This document shows positions 1-11,300 of a stretch of DNA of 64,000 nt, piece by piece. Both the position numbers and the translations under genes were made by a program. Below the pieces are notes generated by a model. The model searched no databases and was not told the DNA's origin. It worked only from the letters and a program-made list of their open reading frames with translations. Origin of the DNA: Arthrobacter citreus (GTDB lineage Bacteria; Bacillota; Bacilli; Bacillales; Bacillaceae_G); the NCBI GenBank assembly GCA_013200995.1, contig CP053689.1, forward strand, positions 1-64,000. The letters run 5' to 3'. How positions within the stretch are numbered: position 1 is the stretch's first letter; the number at the start of each line of letters is the position of its first letter.

Positions 1-304
1 ATAAAAAGAGTTGGTGTTATTTTATGTATATTATGGCGATAAAGACTTTGACAATCGTTTAGAAGAAACTATTGAAAAAGGGTAAAAACTTTAAAATTAC
101 ACTAAATTGTAAGTTTTAGTTATAATATCTTTTATTTTCCCTCCTTACATTCCTGAACTAAAGTGCCTTTAACTAATTAAATTTCGAAATAAAGAATAGC
201 TACATCATTTAAGTTTTCATTACCAGACTTAGAAATAATAATTCATTGATGTCTTATTTGTCCTATACTCCATGTTAATTTGAAAAAATACATAAGGTGA
301 ATCT
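1..304. other. Left edge, no convincing gene
   Basis: No complete gene is visible. A short reading stretch at about 11-82 on the plus strand ends in LEETIEKG and could be the 3' scrap of a gene, but it has a stop just upstream and no start or ribosome binding site I would trust. The rest is AT-rich with stops in all frames. Confidence 0.4.
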
Positions 305-478
305 ATGGAAAAGAATTTTTTTATTTTTAGACATTGCATAATGTTAATGTTTTTTCCAATAACTGTGATATGTTGTTATCTTGGTATTATGGATAGAAAT
401 TTACAAATAGTACTATTCGGACTCATACTCCAAATTATTGCTATCTTAAGCGATTTTTGGATTAATAAAATAAAATAG
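305..478 (+). CDS. Small two-segment membrane protein (57 aa)
   Basis: Short gene beginning at an ATG preceded by AAGGTG about six bases upstream, which supports real translation. The product is strongly hydrophobic: residues about 10-28 and 36-52 can each span the membrane, separated by a short polar turn (MDRN), and the last residues (NKIK) are basic. I recognise no family and assign no function. There is no obvious partner gene: the next gene, at 1302-2732, is on the other strand. It is too short for codon use to be decisive. A spurious open frame remains possible. Confidence 0.45.
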   Translation: MEKNFFIFRHCIMLMFFPITVICCYLGIMDRNLQIVLFGLILQIIAILSDFWINKIK

Positions 479-1301
479 TTTTTTCTCTTGTATTGTTTTA
501 TTATTCAAACGTTTGTTTAGTTTTTAGTAAAGTTTCCCACCTTTAGAACTGGCTCTCTATTACTGATACAACAGCATTTGGTTTTTCTGTTTTTAACTCT
601 CATATAAATTAGCAAATTAGATGTAATATATTAGAAATAAGCTTATATACAATTACTATTAAATACAGTGCAAGGATCCTTGTTTTAGTAGATGTACTCT
701 AATGGTACTAAACAGATTCAATGATATTCACAAATATTAGTAAAATCCGGTAATTATAAAAGGGGATATTATACGGATTAAAAAATATAATAAGGACACC
801 CCAAAAATACCTTGAAAATTGGAGCAACCGAAATGGTATGCTCTTATTTCCCTTTCTCATAATTTTCATTTCACTAGAATAAATCTCACTATTTACTGAT
901 TTTCCTTCTTTAATTTCCTTATAGTAACTTCTAGGAACAACAATACTATATCAAATCTAATTATATATTTTGCTAAAAAAATTGCTGTATTAGCTTTAAG
1001 GCAGGCTCGATACCTGCTTTATTCAAAGTAAAGCGTTTACCTTTTTTCTTAAAAATTCATTTACATAATTTATATTCAAAAGAGTAAATATTTTTTTTAA
1101 AATTGAAATAAACTGCCATTCGTATTATATAGTTAGTCAGAATTTTCTAGTTGACCAAATCTAACCCCTACAAAATTAATTAATCATTTGCTAGTTAATC
1201 TTGAAAAACCGGTCTTGGATCCTAGAAATATGAATATGCACCATTTACTAGTCTTGTCATCCCCAAGAAATAACCAATCGACTTGAAAGATACGAACTGA
1301 A
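479..1301. other. Long intergenic stretch
   Basis: No gene supported. It holds a short hairpin (998-1020, AGGCAGG/CCTGCCT type), followed closely by a perfect inverted repeat GTAAA-GCG-TTTAC at about 1029-1041 that resembles a degenerate catabolite-responsive (cre) site but serves no visible gene. The hairpin might end transcription from the minus-strand regulator gene to its right, but its T-run is poor. Confidence 0.35.
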
Positions 1302-2732
1302 TCAATGCGCGATCCCATCCCACCAATATAAATTAGATACCTCACTGTAAACAAAAACAAGTTCATTTATAGCCTCGCGGGCTATATCGCTCTTGCTTTT
1401 ATGCCAAATGTAATTAATGTCATCAGACTTTTTGATCGTTTTGAAGTTACTATCATTTATACTTGTATACATAGTAAAATTTCTTTTGTTTATCGAATTT
1501 AATAGTTGCATATATTTTTCTTCTAATTCTTTATTAAAAAAACTTCTGTAATTCCAGATCGCTAAGAGACATTTTCGAAATTTCTCATGATTCTCAGCAT
1601 TCTTCATCTTTAAAGCCAAGTTTAATAATTCTTCTATTCCTAAATAAGTATTATTTGTTTCACATTTTAACAGTGCAATCGCATAGTTATAATCTAAATA
1701 AAGGTATTGAATAAATAAATTAGAAGAGATGCTCATTGCTTCGATTTGATCTTGATGTTTTTCAATAAAGATTTCAGCATCTTTGATTCTACCTAATTTT
1801 ACATAGCATTCAATGATCCTTGGAATTCCAATAAAAACATAATCCCGTCTAATTAGCCAATTATAATAGAAATCCACAACGTGTAATTCCCCAGAATCCA
1901 TGAGAGCCACATATCGATTTCCTGCGGCCAGTTCTGCATAATGATCATTTATTCTTCTATATTTTCCAATTATATTTAAAACATCCTCTAAATGGCCACC
2001 TAATCGAGTTAATGCAAATGCTTGATACATTAGTGCACGTCCCATATGATCTTCATTTTTTGTGGTTTTTTCTAAAATTTTAGCATAATGTAAAACTTCA
2101 TCCCATTGTCTTAAAAAATAATAACTAGCTGTAATCCATAAAATGGTTAGTTCTTGAAATTCATCTGGCAAGTAAGAAATATACTCTAATACATGAACTA
2201 CATGTGAATACCCTTTGTTGGATGGAGGGGTCATACAAAATTTTCTAAAATAGCTCATCGCAATTTCTTCAGTTGGTGAATTTGGCATGTATTTAATGAC
2301 TGTTTCATATAAAGGTAATGCTTCTCTTTCTTTCCCTTCTAAAAAAAGTTGTTCTGCAATCGAAAATAAATTTTGAAAGTATTTAGTACGAATTACTTTT
2401 GATTTTTCTTTTATCATGACTGATAAAATATAGGATAACTCAGGTTTAAATCCGTATTTAGCACATTGATAAATCAGTGAATTACTTCTTCTTTTATCTA
2501 AAAGTTGTCTTTCATTAAAGCATAGGTTTATATATTCTTTATAAAATGACCCTTTAGGTAGTTGGAAAGCCTCAGTAATGGCATCCAAATTATGTAAAGA
2601 CAATGCTACTTTATTATTAAATATTTTACTAATTTCGGTATAATGTATATTTGATTTTTTTGATAAGATTCTAAAGTTCCATTTCTTTCTATTCAACAAC
2701 TTGGTAAATTCATTAAGTAGAATATCATTCAT
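1302..2732 (-). CDS. HTH + TPR regulator, RRNPP-like, paralog 1
   Basis: 476-aa cytoplasmic protein. Residues 1-65 form a Cro/C1-type helix-turn-helix (core TEISKIFNN, then LHNLDAITEAF). The remainder is all helical with TPR-like pairs, for example a block with ALMYQAFALTRLGG and a later IIECYVKLGR. This layout is that of peptide-sensing RRNPP regulators (Rap, NprR, PlcR, AimR), but the membership is inferred from architecture only. I chose the ATG at 2732 over one nine codons upstream because the paralog at 22193-23623 starts at the same MNDILL and both have AAGGGATG before it. It ends in a 60-residue extension closing with YWWDGI. It stands left of the subtilase array, so control of those genes is a guess. 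No pheromone gene was found. Confidence 0.75.
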   Translation of the reverse strand: MNDILLNEFTKLLNRKKWNFRILSKKSNIHYTEISKIFNNKVALSLHNLDAITEAFQLPKGSFYKEYINLCFNERQLLDKRRSNSLIYQCAKYGFKPELSYILSVMIKEKSKVIRTKYFQNLFSIAEQLFLEGKEREALPLYETVIKYMPNSPTEEIAMSYFRKFCMTPPSNKGYSHVVHVLEYISYLPDEFQELTILWITASYYFLRQWDEVLHYAKILEKTTKNEDHMGRALMYQAFALTRLGGHLEDVLNIIGKYRRINDHYAELAAGNRYVALMDSGELHVVDFYYNWLIRRDYVFIGIPRIIECYVKLGRIKDAEIFIEKHQDQIEAMSISSNLFIQYLYLDYNYAIALLKCETNNTYLGIEELLNLALKMKNAENHEKFRKCLLAIWNYRSFFNKELEEKYMQLLNSINKRNFTMYTSINDSNFKTIKKSDDINYIWHKSKSDIAREAINELVFVYSEVSNLYWWDGIAH

Positions 2733-2777
2733 TTTGGACTTCATCCCTTTAATTGACATTTTGCATCATGTTTATAA

Positions 2778-2815
2778 TAAGAGACCAAAACTATAAATGA
2801 CTTGGTCTCTTTTAT
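2778..2815. promoter_or_regulatory. Leader hairpin AAGAGACCAA/TTGGTCTCTT
   Basis: Perfect 10-bp stem lying 46-83 bases upstream of the regulator start. The same hairpin, with a different loop, sits at 23672-23704 in front of the second paralog. It could be a terminator of a lost upstream gene, since weak T-runs are present on both strands, or an attenuator in the leader. Confidence 0.55.
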
Positions 2816-3361
2816 TAGTAGGAGGTTTTATTGTTATTCATCCCGACCACAAAAGCATATTGACCAAAACCATTTATTTAATTCTTCGGATTTAGCCCCA
2901 TCTTTATTAAATAATTAGCTAAATTTTTTTATCAACTATTACTATTGGATTTTCGCTTCTGGAAATTATCATAAAGTTCATCTCAATAAAATGAACATTC
3001 GTCTGGGGTAGTAAAAGCAATCATCAGGCAACATTCTGTATTATAGGAAATTCAAACTACTATATTGATAAAACAAAAAAGTACCATAACAAATATAATT
3101 ATCTTTTGACCATATTAATATTATTTTAATACCATTAGTATTAAGATGATTGTAGTAAAAAATAAGATTAATAGTACTAAAGGATAAACGAACAAATGCA
3201 CTTTTATATCCTCCGTTCAAGCTATTTTAATCAAATGTACTAATACAATTTAATTATTTTATGCAAATATCCTCCTCTCTTTTTTAACTTTCTATTACAT
3301 TTTTAGTGCATTAATATGTAAAATAAATAATTAGTTTAAGATTCTAAAATGAATATAGAAA
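2816..3361. other. Intergenic between regulator and subtilase 1
   Basis: No gene supported. About 2825-2890 is similar to 23715-23780 upstream of the second regulator paralog, including a shared TTGACCA...CATTTATTTAATTC. Read on the minus strand, both encode a short open stretch containing ELNK and WS before a stop, so this may be the tail of a decayed gene duplicated along with the regulator. Confidence 0.4.
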
Positions 3362-3385
3362 GACTCCGATAAAAAAACCGGAGTC
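3362..3385 (-). terminator. Intrinsic terminator of subtilase 1
   Basis: Stem GACTCCG/CGGAGTC with an A/T loop. On the minus strand it lies directly after the subtilase stop and is followed by TTTCTATATT. Confidence 0.8.
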
Positions 3386-3416
3386 AATTAAAATATTATA
3401 AATTTCCAGTCTTTTT

Positions 3417-6400
3417 TTAGTTAATGCCTAGATCTTTTTTAATACTATCAATTGTTTGTGACTTGTATTTCTTTTTCGGTGCTAGTGAATTTGCGATTGA
3501 TGTATTTTGCATTAAGTAGTTTTTCTCTACAAATGCAAAGTCTTTCGCATCGACTACGCCATCAAAGTTAATATCCGCAGCACGTTTATTTGTTCCCCAA
3601 TAAGTTTGAATATAAATCGCATCCATTACGTCGATGACATTATCACCATTTACATCACCTGCGCTATTTTTGTCCATTTCTACTAACTTTTGTGCACCAG
3701 CAAGATCTCCATCGAAGTCTCTGAATGTTTTTGTTGATAGTTTGCTAGTAAAATGTCCCGGTACTTTCACATAAATGTCATAGTCTTTATCTGAAAAAGG
3801 TAGGTTATTAAATGTAAAGTATGAACTTTTTGTAAGACTACTCACATCATAAGTTTTACCATTTGCATCTTGTGCATATATTTTTGCACCAAGCTTAGAG
3901 TAGTCTACCTTAGAATCTATTTGATTTGCTCCTGCTTTTAGGAAAGCTTCAGGTGACATAACTCCACTCACCATTGATTGTTTTGGTAATACATAGAATG
4001 GTTTATCTTTATATACTTTAATTAAGTTAGTAGTAGTTGCATTTGCTGTTTTCTTATATTTAAACGATGATACATCAAATCCATATCCTTCTAGTAAATA
4101 TAAATTATCATTAGTCAATTTCAACGTTACATCTAAAAAAGGTAAGTCTTTATCAATTGTTAAGTCCCCTTGATCAATAGAAGCTCCAACCTTTACAGAA
4201 CCTGTACTCAAAACAGGTGCCGTTAAGTTAACTTTTGCCCCTTTTTCCTCTGCATATTTTTTAAATGCATCATTGATTTTTACGCTTTGGAATGAATAAT
4301 TGTTATTAGGAAAAGGCAAAGTGAACTCTCCAGAAGCAAGCTGCTTAATATTGTTTAAGTTCAATGTCATTGTAATTTCGTCACCAAGTTTAATCTTGTC
4401 TTTGTTATAAGTTGGAACTGCGTATTCTATTCCTGCTTTAATAAACTGGTAACGCTTAATGCCTTTTGGATATGATTCTGCTGCTGTTCCATTATCAAAA
4501 GCAAATAAATTTGAATCTACAAAGCCTACTCCGTCAACCTCAGTCTTAGTTACTGGGAATCTAAAGTTCCCATCTGGATCAATTGAAAGTAGACGAGAAT
4601 TATATACGCTATATTCAAAATTTAATGCACCATTAATCGATTGATCAACATTTAAACCTTTCTGTTTCAGTCGATCCACACCTGCATCAAATATGTTACC
4701 ATGGATCCAAATTGCTGGTCCATCATACCCAGGTTCTGTCGAATACATTGAATCGTTCACTTCATAAATGCCTGGCTTCATATCTACTTCTAATTTCGGT
4801 GGCGTATTGTCAATCGTAACATTCGAATCCATGCTGTATGATTTTCCTTGGTCATCATGCGTAACCATTTCAAAGGTATAGTCTCCTTCAGGCAGCCTTA
4901 CCTTTTGACTGGAAATAGGTCGTTTTTTATCATTTGTAAATGGGTACACTACACCAGTAAATAAAGCCTCTGAGTAATAATCTTTGCCCGTTAATAAATT
5001 ACTTGCATCAAAAGTACCTACAAGTCCAATTGGTTCGCCTGTATTTCCATCTTTCACTAATACATCAATCGTCGTCGCTGGGCTTGATAATTTGAAGTAC
5101 ACATTTTCATATAGTTCCGACATAGGATGTATATTTTCCGGATTATCCGACATCATTGGCCTACTCACATGCATGTAATCAAACCCTTTACTATTTCTTA
5201 TGTTGATTGAAAATGGGATTTGATAATTTTCCTCTTTATTGTTTGAATTGACAAAATAAATGTATCCTTCATATCTTCCTGTTACTGCTTGTTTTGGTAC
5301 ATTAATTGTTGGGTTAATTTCGACAGATTTTCCTGCATCGACAGATATAGTACTTGGTACATCTACTGTTATACCATTTTTTGTGCCATCTTGAACTTCA
5401 CCTTTTGCCGGTAATAACTTAACACTTATATCGAACTTCTTCAGATCCTGCTTATTACGATTTTCAACCACTACTTTTCGACTATCTTGAATTTTCTTAT
5501 TGTATACTAAATAGTGAGTACCAAAAGCAATTGATCCTGTTTCTTCATCGATATCGACTATATTGCCGTCTACTTCATTTTTCGTTTTGTCCATAACTTT
5601 TAATAAAGTATCAGAATGAACTGCCTCATACACATCAATTCTCCCTGCTCCTACTTCATTAACAGAATAATCACCGTTCATTTTATCAGCTGTATTCATT
5701 AATGCTTCTTTTACTTCAAAAGGTGTATAATCAGGATGCGCTTGCAAGATTAATGCTGCAGCACCAGCCACATGAGGTGTAGCCATTGATGTTCCTGAAA
5801 GACGACCATATGCCATCTCATAATTCGTATCGTCATTTTTGTTATTCATATAGATAGGAAGTGTAGAGAATATTGATACACCAGGCCCTACGACATCGGG
5901 TTTGATATCGTCATTCCCTTCAGCAGGTCCCCTTGAACTAAAATCTGCTAGGTGATCTCCTTCTGTTTTCAGACTTCCTAATGATTGGAACGTAATTTCT
6001 TTCTGCCCTTTTAAACGTTCCCCGTCAGCTTTAGAGATACGGAACGAAGGGATATAATTTGTTCCTTCGCCAATAAAAGCATCTATATTGCCATCAACAT
6101 TGTTATACACAATTACTGCTTTTGCTCCGGCTGCCTTTGCATTTTGGACTTTTTCATCAAAAGTATACGTTCCACGTTGAATCAACGCTACCTTACCAGC
6201 TACATCTTTATTTGTATAATCAGCTTTTGTTCCTAAACCTACATCAACTAACTGTAAAGTCGTATTCTGAAGGTCTTCTAATTTATCTGAGTAATTTTGT
6301 GCTAAAAGTTGCATATTTGTGAAGTTTTGGTCACCAGCACTTGCATTGTATGTTGGAATCGTTTGAGATACATCACTCGCTCCAACCGTTACTGCTAAGG

Positions 6401-7577
6401 CAGCTGCACCTGGAGATCCAAGAGTTTTTTCATCTGGCCCCGCGTTACCTGCTGCAACACAAGCAACAGTACCTGAAAGCATTGCATTGTTAATCGCAAT
6501 CGATGTTGCTTCAAGCGGATCGTTAACGCTAGATCCTAAAGATAAGTTGATAACATCCATTCCATCTTTTACAGCCTTATCAATACCAGCCATAACCGCA
6601 TCGTTTGTTCCACTTCCATACGGACCTAATACTCGGTACACATAAAGATCAACGTCAGGAGCTACACCCATAACAGCTGATGGTGAGTTATTTTTCTTTT
6701 GTGCCCCAATTGATCCAGATACATGTGTTCCATGCTCTGTGTAATAAGTTGAACCATTTGCATCCGTTTCTGCCTGTCCAGAAGCTTTCCAATCTTTATA
6801 CGTTGTCTCCATCGGATCTGAATCATTATCAACGAAATCGTATCCACCTTTAAAAATTCCTTTTAAATCAGGATGGTTATAGTCGATACCTGTATCAATA
6901 ACCCCTACTTTGACGCCTTTACCAGTAATATTTTCATCATGAAGCTTGTCCGCACCGATTTGTGGAAGGCTATCATCTACTTTTGTTGGAGTAGATGTTT
7001 GCATTTCATCAGCTACTTTTGGCTCATCAAGCTTCACTTGATTATCCTTCCAAACTCGTTTGACAACTCCAGTGCTTAGTAATTGTTGAACTGTTGTTCC
7101 TGGCAAAGTCATTGCTACGCCGTTGAAAGCATCGTTGTATTCTCTTGTAATTTTAGCGTCTTTCATTTTATCTGCTTTTCGTTCATTCTGACTCTTTACT
7201 TTATTCCACTCTTGTTTAAATTTAGCATGATCGCTACTTTGTTGTGTTTTTGCGGAAGAAAGAGATAGTCGTTTTCCTTTCACTGCCTGCTTTAAAACCT
7301 CTACCTTTGCAGGTGCTTCGTTAAATTCAACAATTACATTGACCAATTCAGACGTTTTTTGGTTTATATCCGGCGAAATAACGAATCCTGGTGATGCATC
7401 AAGTTGTTTCAGTGCCATTCTTTGTTCATCTGTTAGGCTTGCTAACATTTTCTCTACACTTTTTGAATTATTCTGACTTTTCTCTTCAGCATTCGCCTTA
7501 TAGTGTATACCCGTCGTAAATAACATACTAGTAATGACCGTGCCCGTTAAAACTCGTTTAAGATTTCCTTTTTTCAT
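3417..7577 (-). CDS. Secreted Vpr-like subtilase with cohesin-like and dockerin modules (1)
   Basis: Extracellular S8 serine endopeptidase of 1,386 aa, much longer than the roughly 800 aa of Vpr. Start taken at the ATG at 7577, six bases after AGGGGG. Signal peptide ends near ANA (residue about 30), followed by an I9-type propeptide. Catalytic triad about D228 (VIDTGID), H282 (EHGTHV) and S597 (GTSMATP), with a PA insert at about 435-535. Fn3-like modules follow. Residues about 1053-1193 look like a cohesin-fold beta domain (LGDEITMTLNL...FLDVTLKL). Next comes a carboxypeptidase-regulatory-like module ending in VPGHF, then a dockerin at about 1306-1356 (GDVNGDNVIDVMD and ADINFDGVVDAKD, two calcium loops) and a tail KKKYKSQTIDSIKKDLGIN. 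No sortase, SLH or LysM anchor is visible. The cohesin call is from pattern only. Confidence 0.9.
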   Translation of the reverse strand: MKKGNLKRVLTGTVITSMLFTTGIHYKANAEEKSQNNSKSVEKMLASLTDEQRMALKQLDASPGFVISPDINQKTSELVNVIVEFNEAPAKVEVLKQAVKGKRLSLSSAKTQQSSDHAKFKQEWNKVKSQNERKADKMKDAKITREYNDAFNGVAMTLPGTTVQQLLSTGVVKRVWKDNQVKLDEPKVADEMQTSTPTKVDDSLPQIGADKLHDENITGKGVKVGVIDTGIDYNHPDLKGIFKGGYDFVDNDSDPMETTYKDWKASGQAETDANGSTYYTEHGTHVSGSIGAQKKNNSPSAVMGVAPDVDLYVYRVLGPYGSGTNDAVMAGIDKAVKDGMDVINLSLGSSVNDPLEATSIAINNAMLSGTVACVAAGNAGPDEKTLGSPGAAALAVTVGASDVSQTIPTYNASAGDQNFTNMQLLAQNYSDKLEDLQNTTLQLVDVGLGTKADYTNKDVAGKVALIQRGTYTFDEKVQNAKAAGAKAVIVYNNVDGNIDAFIGEGTNYIPSFRISKADGERLKGQKEITFQSLGSLKTEGDHLADFSSRGPAEGNDDIKPDVVGPGVSIFSTLPIYMNNKNDDTNYEMAYGRLSGTSMATPHVAGAAALILQAHPDYTPFEVKEALMNTADKMNGDYSVNEVGAGRIDVYEAVHSDTLLKVMDKTKNEVDGNIVDIDEETGSIAFGTHYLVYNKKIQDSRKVVVENRNKQDLKKFDISVKLLPAKGEVQDGTKNGITVDVPSTISVDAGKSVEINPTINVPKQAVTGRYEGYIYFVNSNNKEENYQIPFSINIRNSKGFDYMHVSRPMMSDNPENIHPMSELYENVYFKLSSPATTIDVLVKDGNTGEPIGLVGTFDASNLLTGKDYYSEALFTGVVYPFTNDKKRPISSQKVRLPEGDYTFEMVTHDDQGKSYSMDSNVTIDNTPPKLEVDMKPGIYEVNDSMYSTEPGYDGPAIWIHGNIFDAGVDRLKQKGLNVDQSINGALNFEYSVYNSRLLSIDPDGNFRFPVTKTEVDGVGFVDSNLFAFDNGTAAESYPKGIKRYQFIKAGIEYAVPTYNKDKIKLGDEITMTLNLNNIKQLASGEFTLPFPNNNYSFQSVKINDAFKKYAEEKGAKVNLTAPVLSTGSVKVGASIDQGDLTIDKDLPFLDVTLKLTNDNLYLLEGYGFDVSSFKYKKTANATTTNLIKVYKDKPFYVLPKQSMVSGVMSPEAFLKAGANQIDSKVDYSKLGAKIYAQDANGKTYDVSSLTKSSYFTFNNLPFSDKDYDIYVKVPGHFTSKLSTKTFRDFDGDLAGAQKLVEMDKNSAGDVNGDNVIDVMDAIYIQTYWGTNKRAADINFDGVVDAKDFAFVEKNYLMQNTSIANSLAPKKKYKSQTIDSIKKDLGIN

Positions 7578-8287
7578 AACTTTCCCCCTGAATATCAAAA
7601 TTAGTTAAACTATCAAAATGAATGGGAAACATATCTTTGATCAATATCAAGTTGAAATTTAAATACGACTTATCAAATCATTCGTAGAATTCTGGTTGTG
7701 CCGCTCATGTGTTTAGTTGTTATTATTCTAAGTACGTCCTATCCTTTAGATTTTAATTTCTCCTTATTCCATTCGGTACATTTTTTATTGATTATTGAAC
7801 AAAAATTATATGTACTTTACAATTCTTCCTATTTAACACATTTTTTTACGGTCGTCACCAATTTTCATCTTTCTAAAATCAAAGATCGATTTATACATTT
7901 TTCTTCCCTGTAATTGTCTTCCCATCCTAAGTTGATTATATGGAAAATTGATTTTATAAACATTTCTGAAAATTTCGGAAAATATCCCTATAATTATCGA
8001 CAAAAATTAACAATTTCTGGTTTTTACTATTCGATTGTTTAATTGAATAATTCATTTTTAATCATATGTTTGATTGGGGTGTCCTTAAAGATTTAGAGAT
8101 TTGTAATTTCAATCGCTCTTTTTCTTTTAAAAATGATATCAAGATGATAAAGCTTGTTAATTCAACCGCCAATTGCACCCTACTTTACCAACAAATATTA
8201 GAATAATCATTCTGTAAATTATTGACTGGTCAAGTCGACTAATACTTACTGCTGTGGTTTGCGATATAGCCACCCTTTCTCATTAAA
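7578..8287. other. Intergenic between subtilases 1 and 2
   Basis: Upstream region of subtilase 1; it must contain that gene's promoter, but I cannot single one out with confidence. A plus-strand open frame at 7698-7913 has no ribosome binding site and an unremarkable composition, and I do not consider it a gene. Confidence 0.4.
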
Positions 8288-8328
8288 TAAAAAAATCAGT
8301 AACCTTATAAAAGATTACCGATTTTTTT
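8288..8328 (-). terminator. Intrinsic terminator of subtilase 2
   Basis: Long A/T-flanked stem (GATTACCG... pairing with ...AGTAACC type, one mismatch) ending in a T-run on the minus strand, directly after the subtilase 2 stop. Related hairpins follow the decayed copies at 22.05 and 26.38 kb. Confidence 0.75.
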
Positions 8329-8336
8329 ATATATAA

Positions 8337-11300
8337 TTATTCTAAATCTAGTGATTGTAAAACATCATCTAATGTTTTACCTTTAGATTTCTTAACAGCC
8401 TTTGGAGAATTTTCATTCCATGGATTTTGCATTAAGTAGTTATTGATAACATACTGCATATCTTTTGCATCAACAACTCCGTCAAAGTTGATATCAGCAT
8501 CACGTTTATTTGTACCCCAATATGTTTGAAGGTACAATGCATCATTTACGTCAATGACGTTATCTTTATTAACATCTCCACCTGGAATATAGTCATATTG
8601 AACAGGTTTAGATCCAGCTGTAACCTTTCCGTCCTCTTTTATTCCTACTGTAAAGTCTTTCGATAACGTAAAGTGACCTGGCACATCAATTTTCAGGTTA
8701 AAATTCTCACCTGTTATCGGTAATCTTGTTCTAAATGACCATGGATTTATTGAAGCATAACCTAATTGATCAGTTACGCCATATTCTTTACCTGTTGAAT
8801 CTTTCACACTAATTTTTGTGCCTGTTTTACTATAGTCAAGTTGTTTCATCTCTGGCTCTAAACCACCAAACTTCATTAATCCTTCTGCTTCAACATCTGA
8901 TCTCATCAGTGAATAAGTCGGTGTAACATAGAAATATGGTTGAATACCTTGTGTCGTTACTGTACTATTATCCACATTTGTATAAACTGCGCTAAAGAAT
9001 CTTGAGCCAGTTGTACCCTTAAAGCTCATTGGCCCTTTGTAGTAGACATCTTTTGACTTTACTGTTAAATCTACTAAAGAAACATCCCCAGCAATTCCTG
9101 TATTAGCTAGATCTCCAGTCGCCGTTGCAGTGATCGTCATTTTAGTGTTTCCGCCTACTGAAGGAGTAGTAGTATATTGAACATCTAGTTTCCCTTTAAA
9201 TGTACTGTTTGGTTGCACGTTTACTACATCAAGGAATGTACTTGGATAAACAAAGCTAAACACAGCTTTCTTAACATTTGTTTTCACATTATTTGTAGAG
9301 AAAGTCAATGTTGTTGAATCCCCCATGTTTATACGTTGTTTGTCAGCAATTGCCGTTGTATAAGCTGTTCCTTTTCTTACAAAATAAGCATCTACAAAAC
9401 TACCATAATTTCTTACACTAGATTTGCTATAATCTGAGAAATCATATTCTGTAATTGGATTGACAATTGGGCCAGAAGTAGCTAATGGTATCTCTTTATT
9501 GAAATTTCCTTGTGAGTCTACTGGGATACTGACTTCTGAAGAAGAATTAGGGTTATAATACGTAAAATTATTATCTCCCTGTGAAGCAGTCATGCCACCT
9601 GCCTTCATCTCATCGATATCTTTATCAAATACATTTCCTGATACAGTAACTTTTGTGTCAGTTGAATTAGCCGTTTCATAAATTCCACCAGCTACCATAT
9701 TGTTCATCGTTACTTTAGGTTCTCTCTCTCCATAGTAAACTGGTGCATCTTTTGTGAATGTTTCGCCTTTATCATTTGTTCCTACCATTCGAATTTTATA
9801 TAATCCTGGATCTGTCTGTTTATAGTCATACGTAATTGGATTGTCTGGATTACCAGTTAGCGGATAATATCTACCTTCATTTAAAACGCCTCTGAAATAA
9901 TATTCGATATTTTCGTCTGCTCCCATTCCATCTGCTGTTCCTAAGAAACCAATTTCTTTGTCTGTTTTTGGATCCACAAGGAAGAAATCAAAATAACGCA
10001 TATGTGAATTCAGTTTAAAGCTAGCTCCAATTGACCATCTTGTGTAATTACTTCCTGCTTCATAAGCTATTGTATAGGCTGATGGGGTACCTGTCACATA
10101 GTCAATTCCTTCTTTTACAGTATGAATCGCAAATGGAATTTTATATGTTTCATCAGGATTCTTTTGGTTTGTATACACAACATATCCTTCGTAAGTTCCA
10201 AGCTTCGCAGTTTTCGGAACGTTGATAGTAGCGTCCATATTAGCACTGCTATATTTTTTAACTTTGACAGTTGATTTTACATCTAATGACACACCATTTG
10301 CAGCCGCATCTTGGTCTGCTCTAGAATCGCCAATAAAACGAGCATCTAATGTCTGGAACTGAACTTTTACGTCATACGTCTTATCGACAGAGCTTTTATT
10401 AAATAAAGTAATAGAACGTTTATCCGAAAGATCTTTACCATCAACAGCTTGTTCACCATAACTTAATGCCCCAGTAATGTTTTTAATTTGTTTAATTCCC
10501 TTATCTGCTAACGTTGTTGTACTATTTGTTACACTTTTTACAGTTGAAGTTTTATCTTTTACTTGAATCTCAGTTTGTGCATGCACAGCATTATATGGGT
10601 CAACACGCCCTGCCCCAACTTCATACACACTATATTTATCCGATAACGGATCTGCCGTGTTCATTAGTGTTGCTTTAACATCTGAAGGAGTCATGTCAGG
10701 ATGTGCTTGCTTAATTAGCGCTGCTACCCCAACAACGTTTGGTGTTGCCATCGATGTCCCAGATAAGCGATCGTAAGCATAATCATAGTTTCCAATTTGA
10801 TCTACTCCGTGCATATAAGAAGGAACAGTAGAGAAAACAGATACACCAGGTGCCGTTACTTCAGGTTTAATATCGTATAACACACGAGATGGACCACGCG
10901 AACTAAATGGCGCTAATTTGTCACCTGTAGTAACTAATTGTTTCATATTACTAAAAGTAAAGTCTAGAGAACCACCCTCTGTAGCCAATCCTCCTATTGG
11001 AGCAGCTAAGGCCTTTCCTTGTGCGTTACTAATTAAAAATGTCGGAATATAACCGTAACCTTCTCCAAGGTACACATCGCCATTTGGCACAGGTGAATCA
11101 TATAATACAGCACCGATTGCACCATGTGCTTTCGCATTCGCAATGATTTGAGATAAACTAATGCTTCCTCGTTGAGCTAGTACAACTTTGCCCTTTACAT
11201 CGATTGGTGTAGAAGTACCAACAGCTCCTGTCCAGTATGAAGCTTCAGTTCCATATAATACATTGACTAATTTCATAGTTTTGCCATCAAAATCTGCTAT

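Noticed and set aside
1184..1366. A 60-codon minus-strand frame overlapping the end of regulator 1, considered as a pheromone gene
   Set aside because: No ribosome site before its ATG, no secretion signal, and the matching frame after regulator 2 diverges as soon as it leaves the overlapped receptor gene. It is an overlap artefact.
797..8091. A 14-base inverted repeat (TAAGGACACCCCAA at 797 and its complement at 8078), considered as ends of a transposon around regulator 1 and subtilase 1
   Set aside because: In 64 kb several 14-base inverted matches are expected by chance, the similarity does not extend, and no transposase lies inside.
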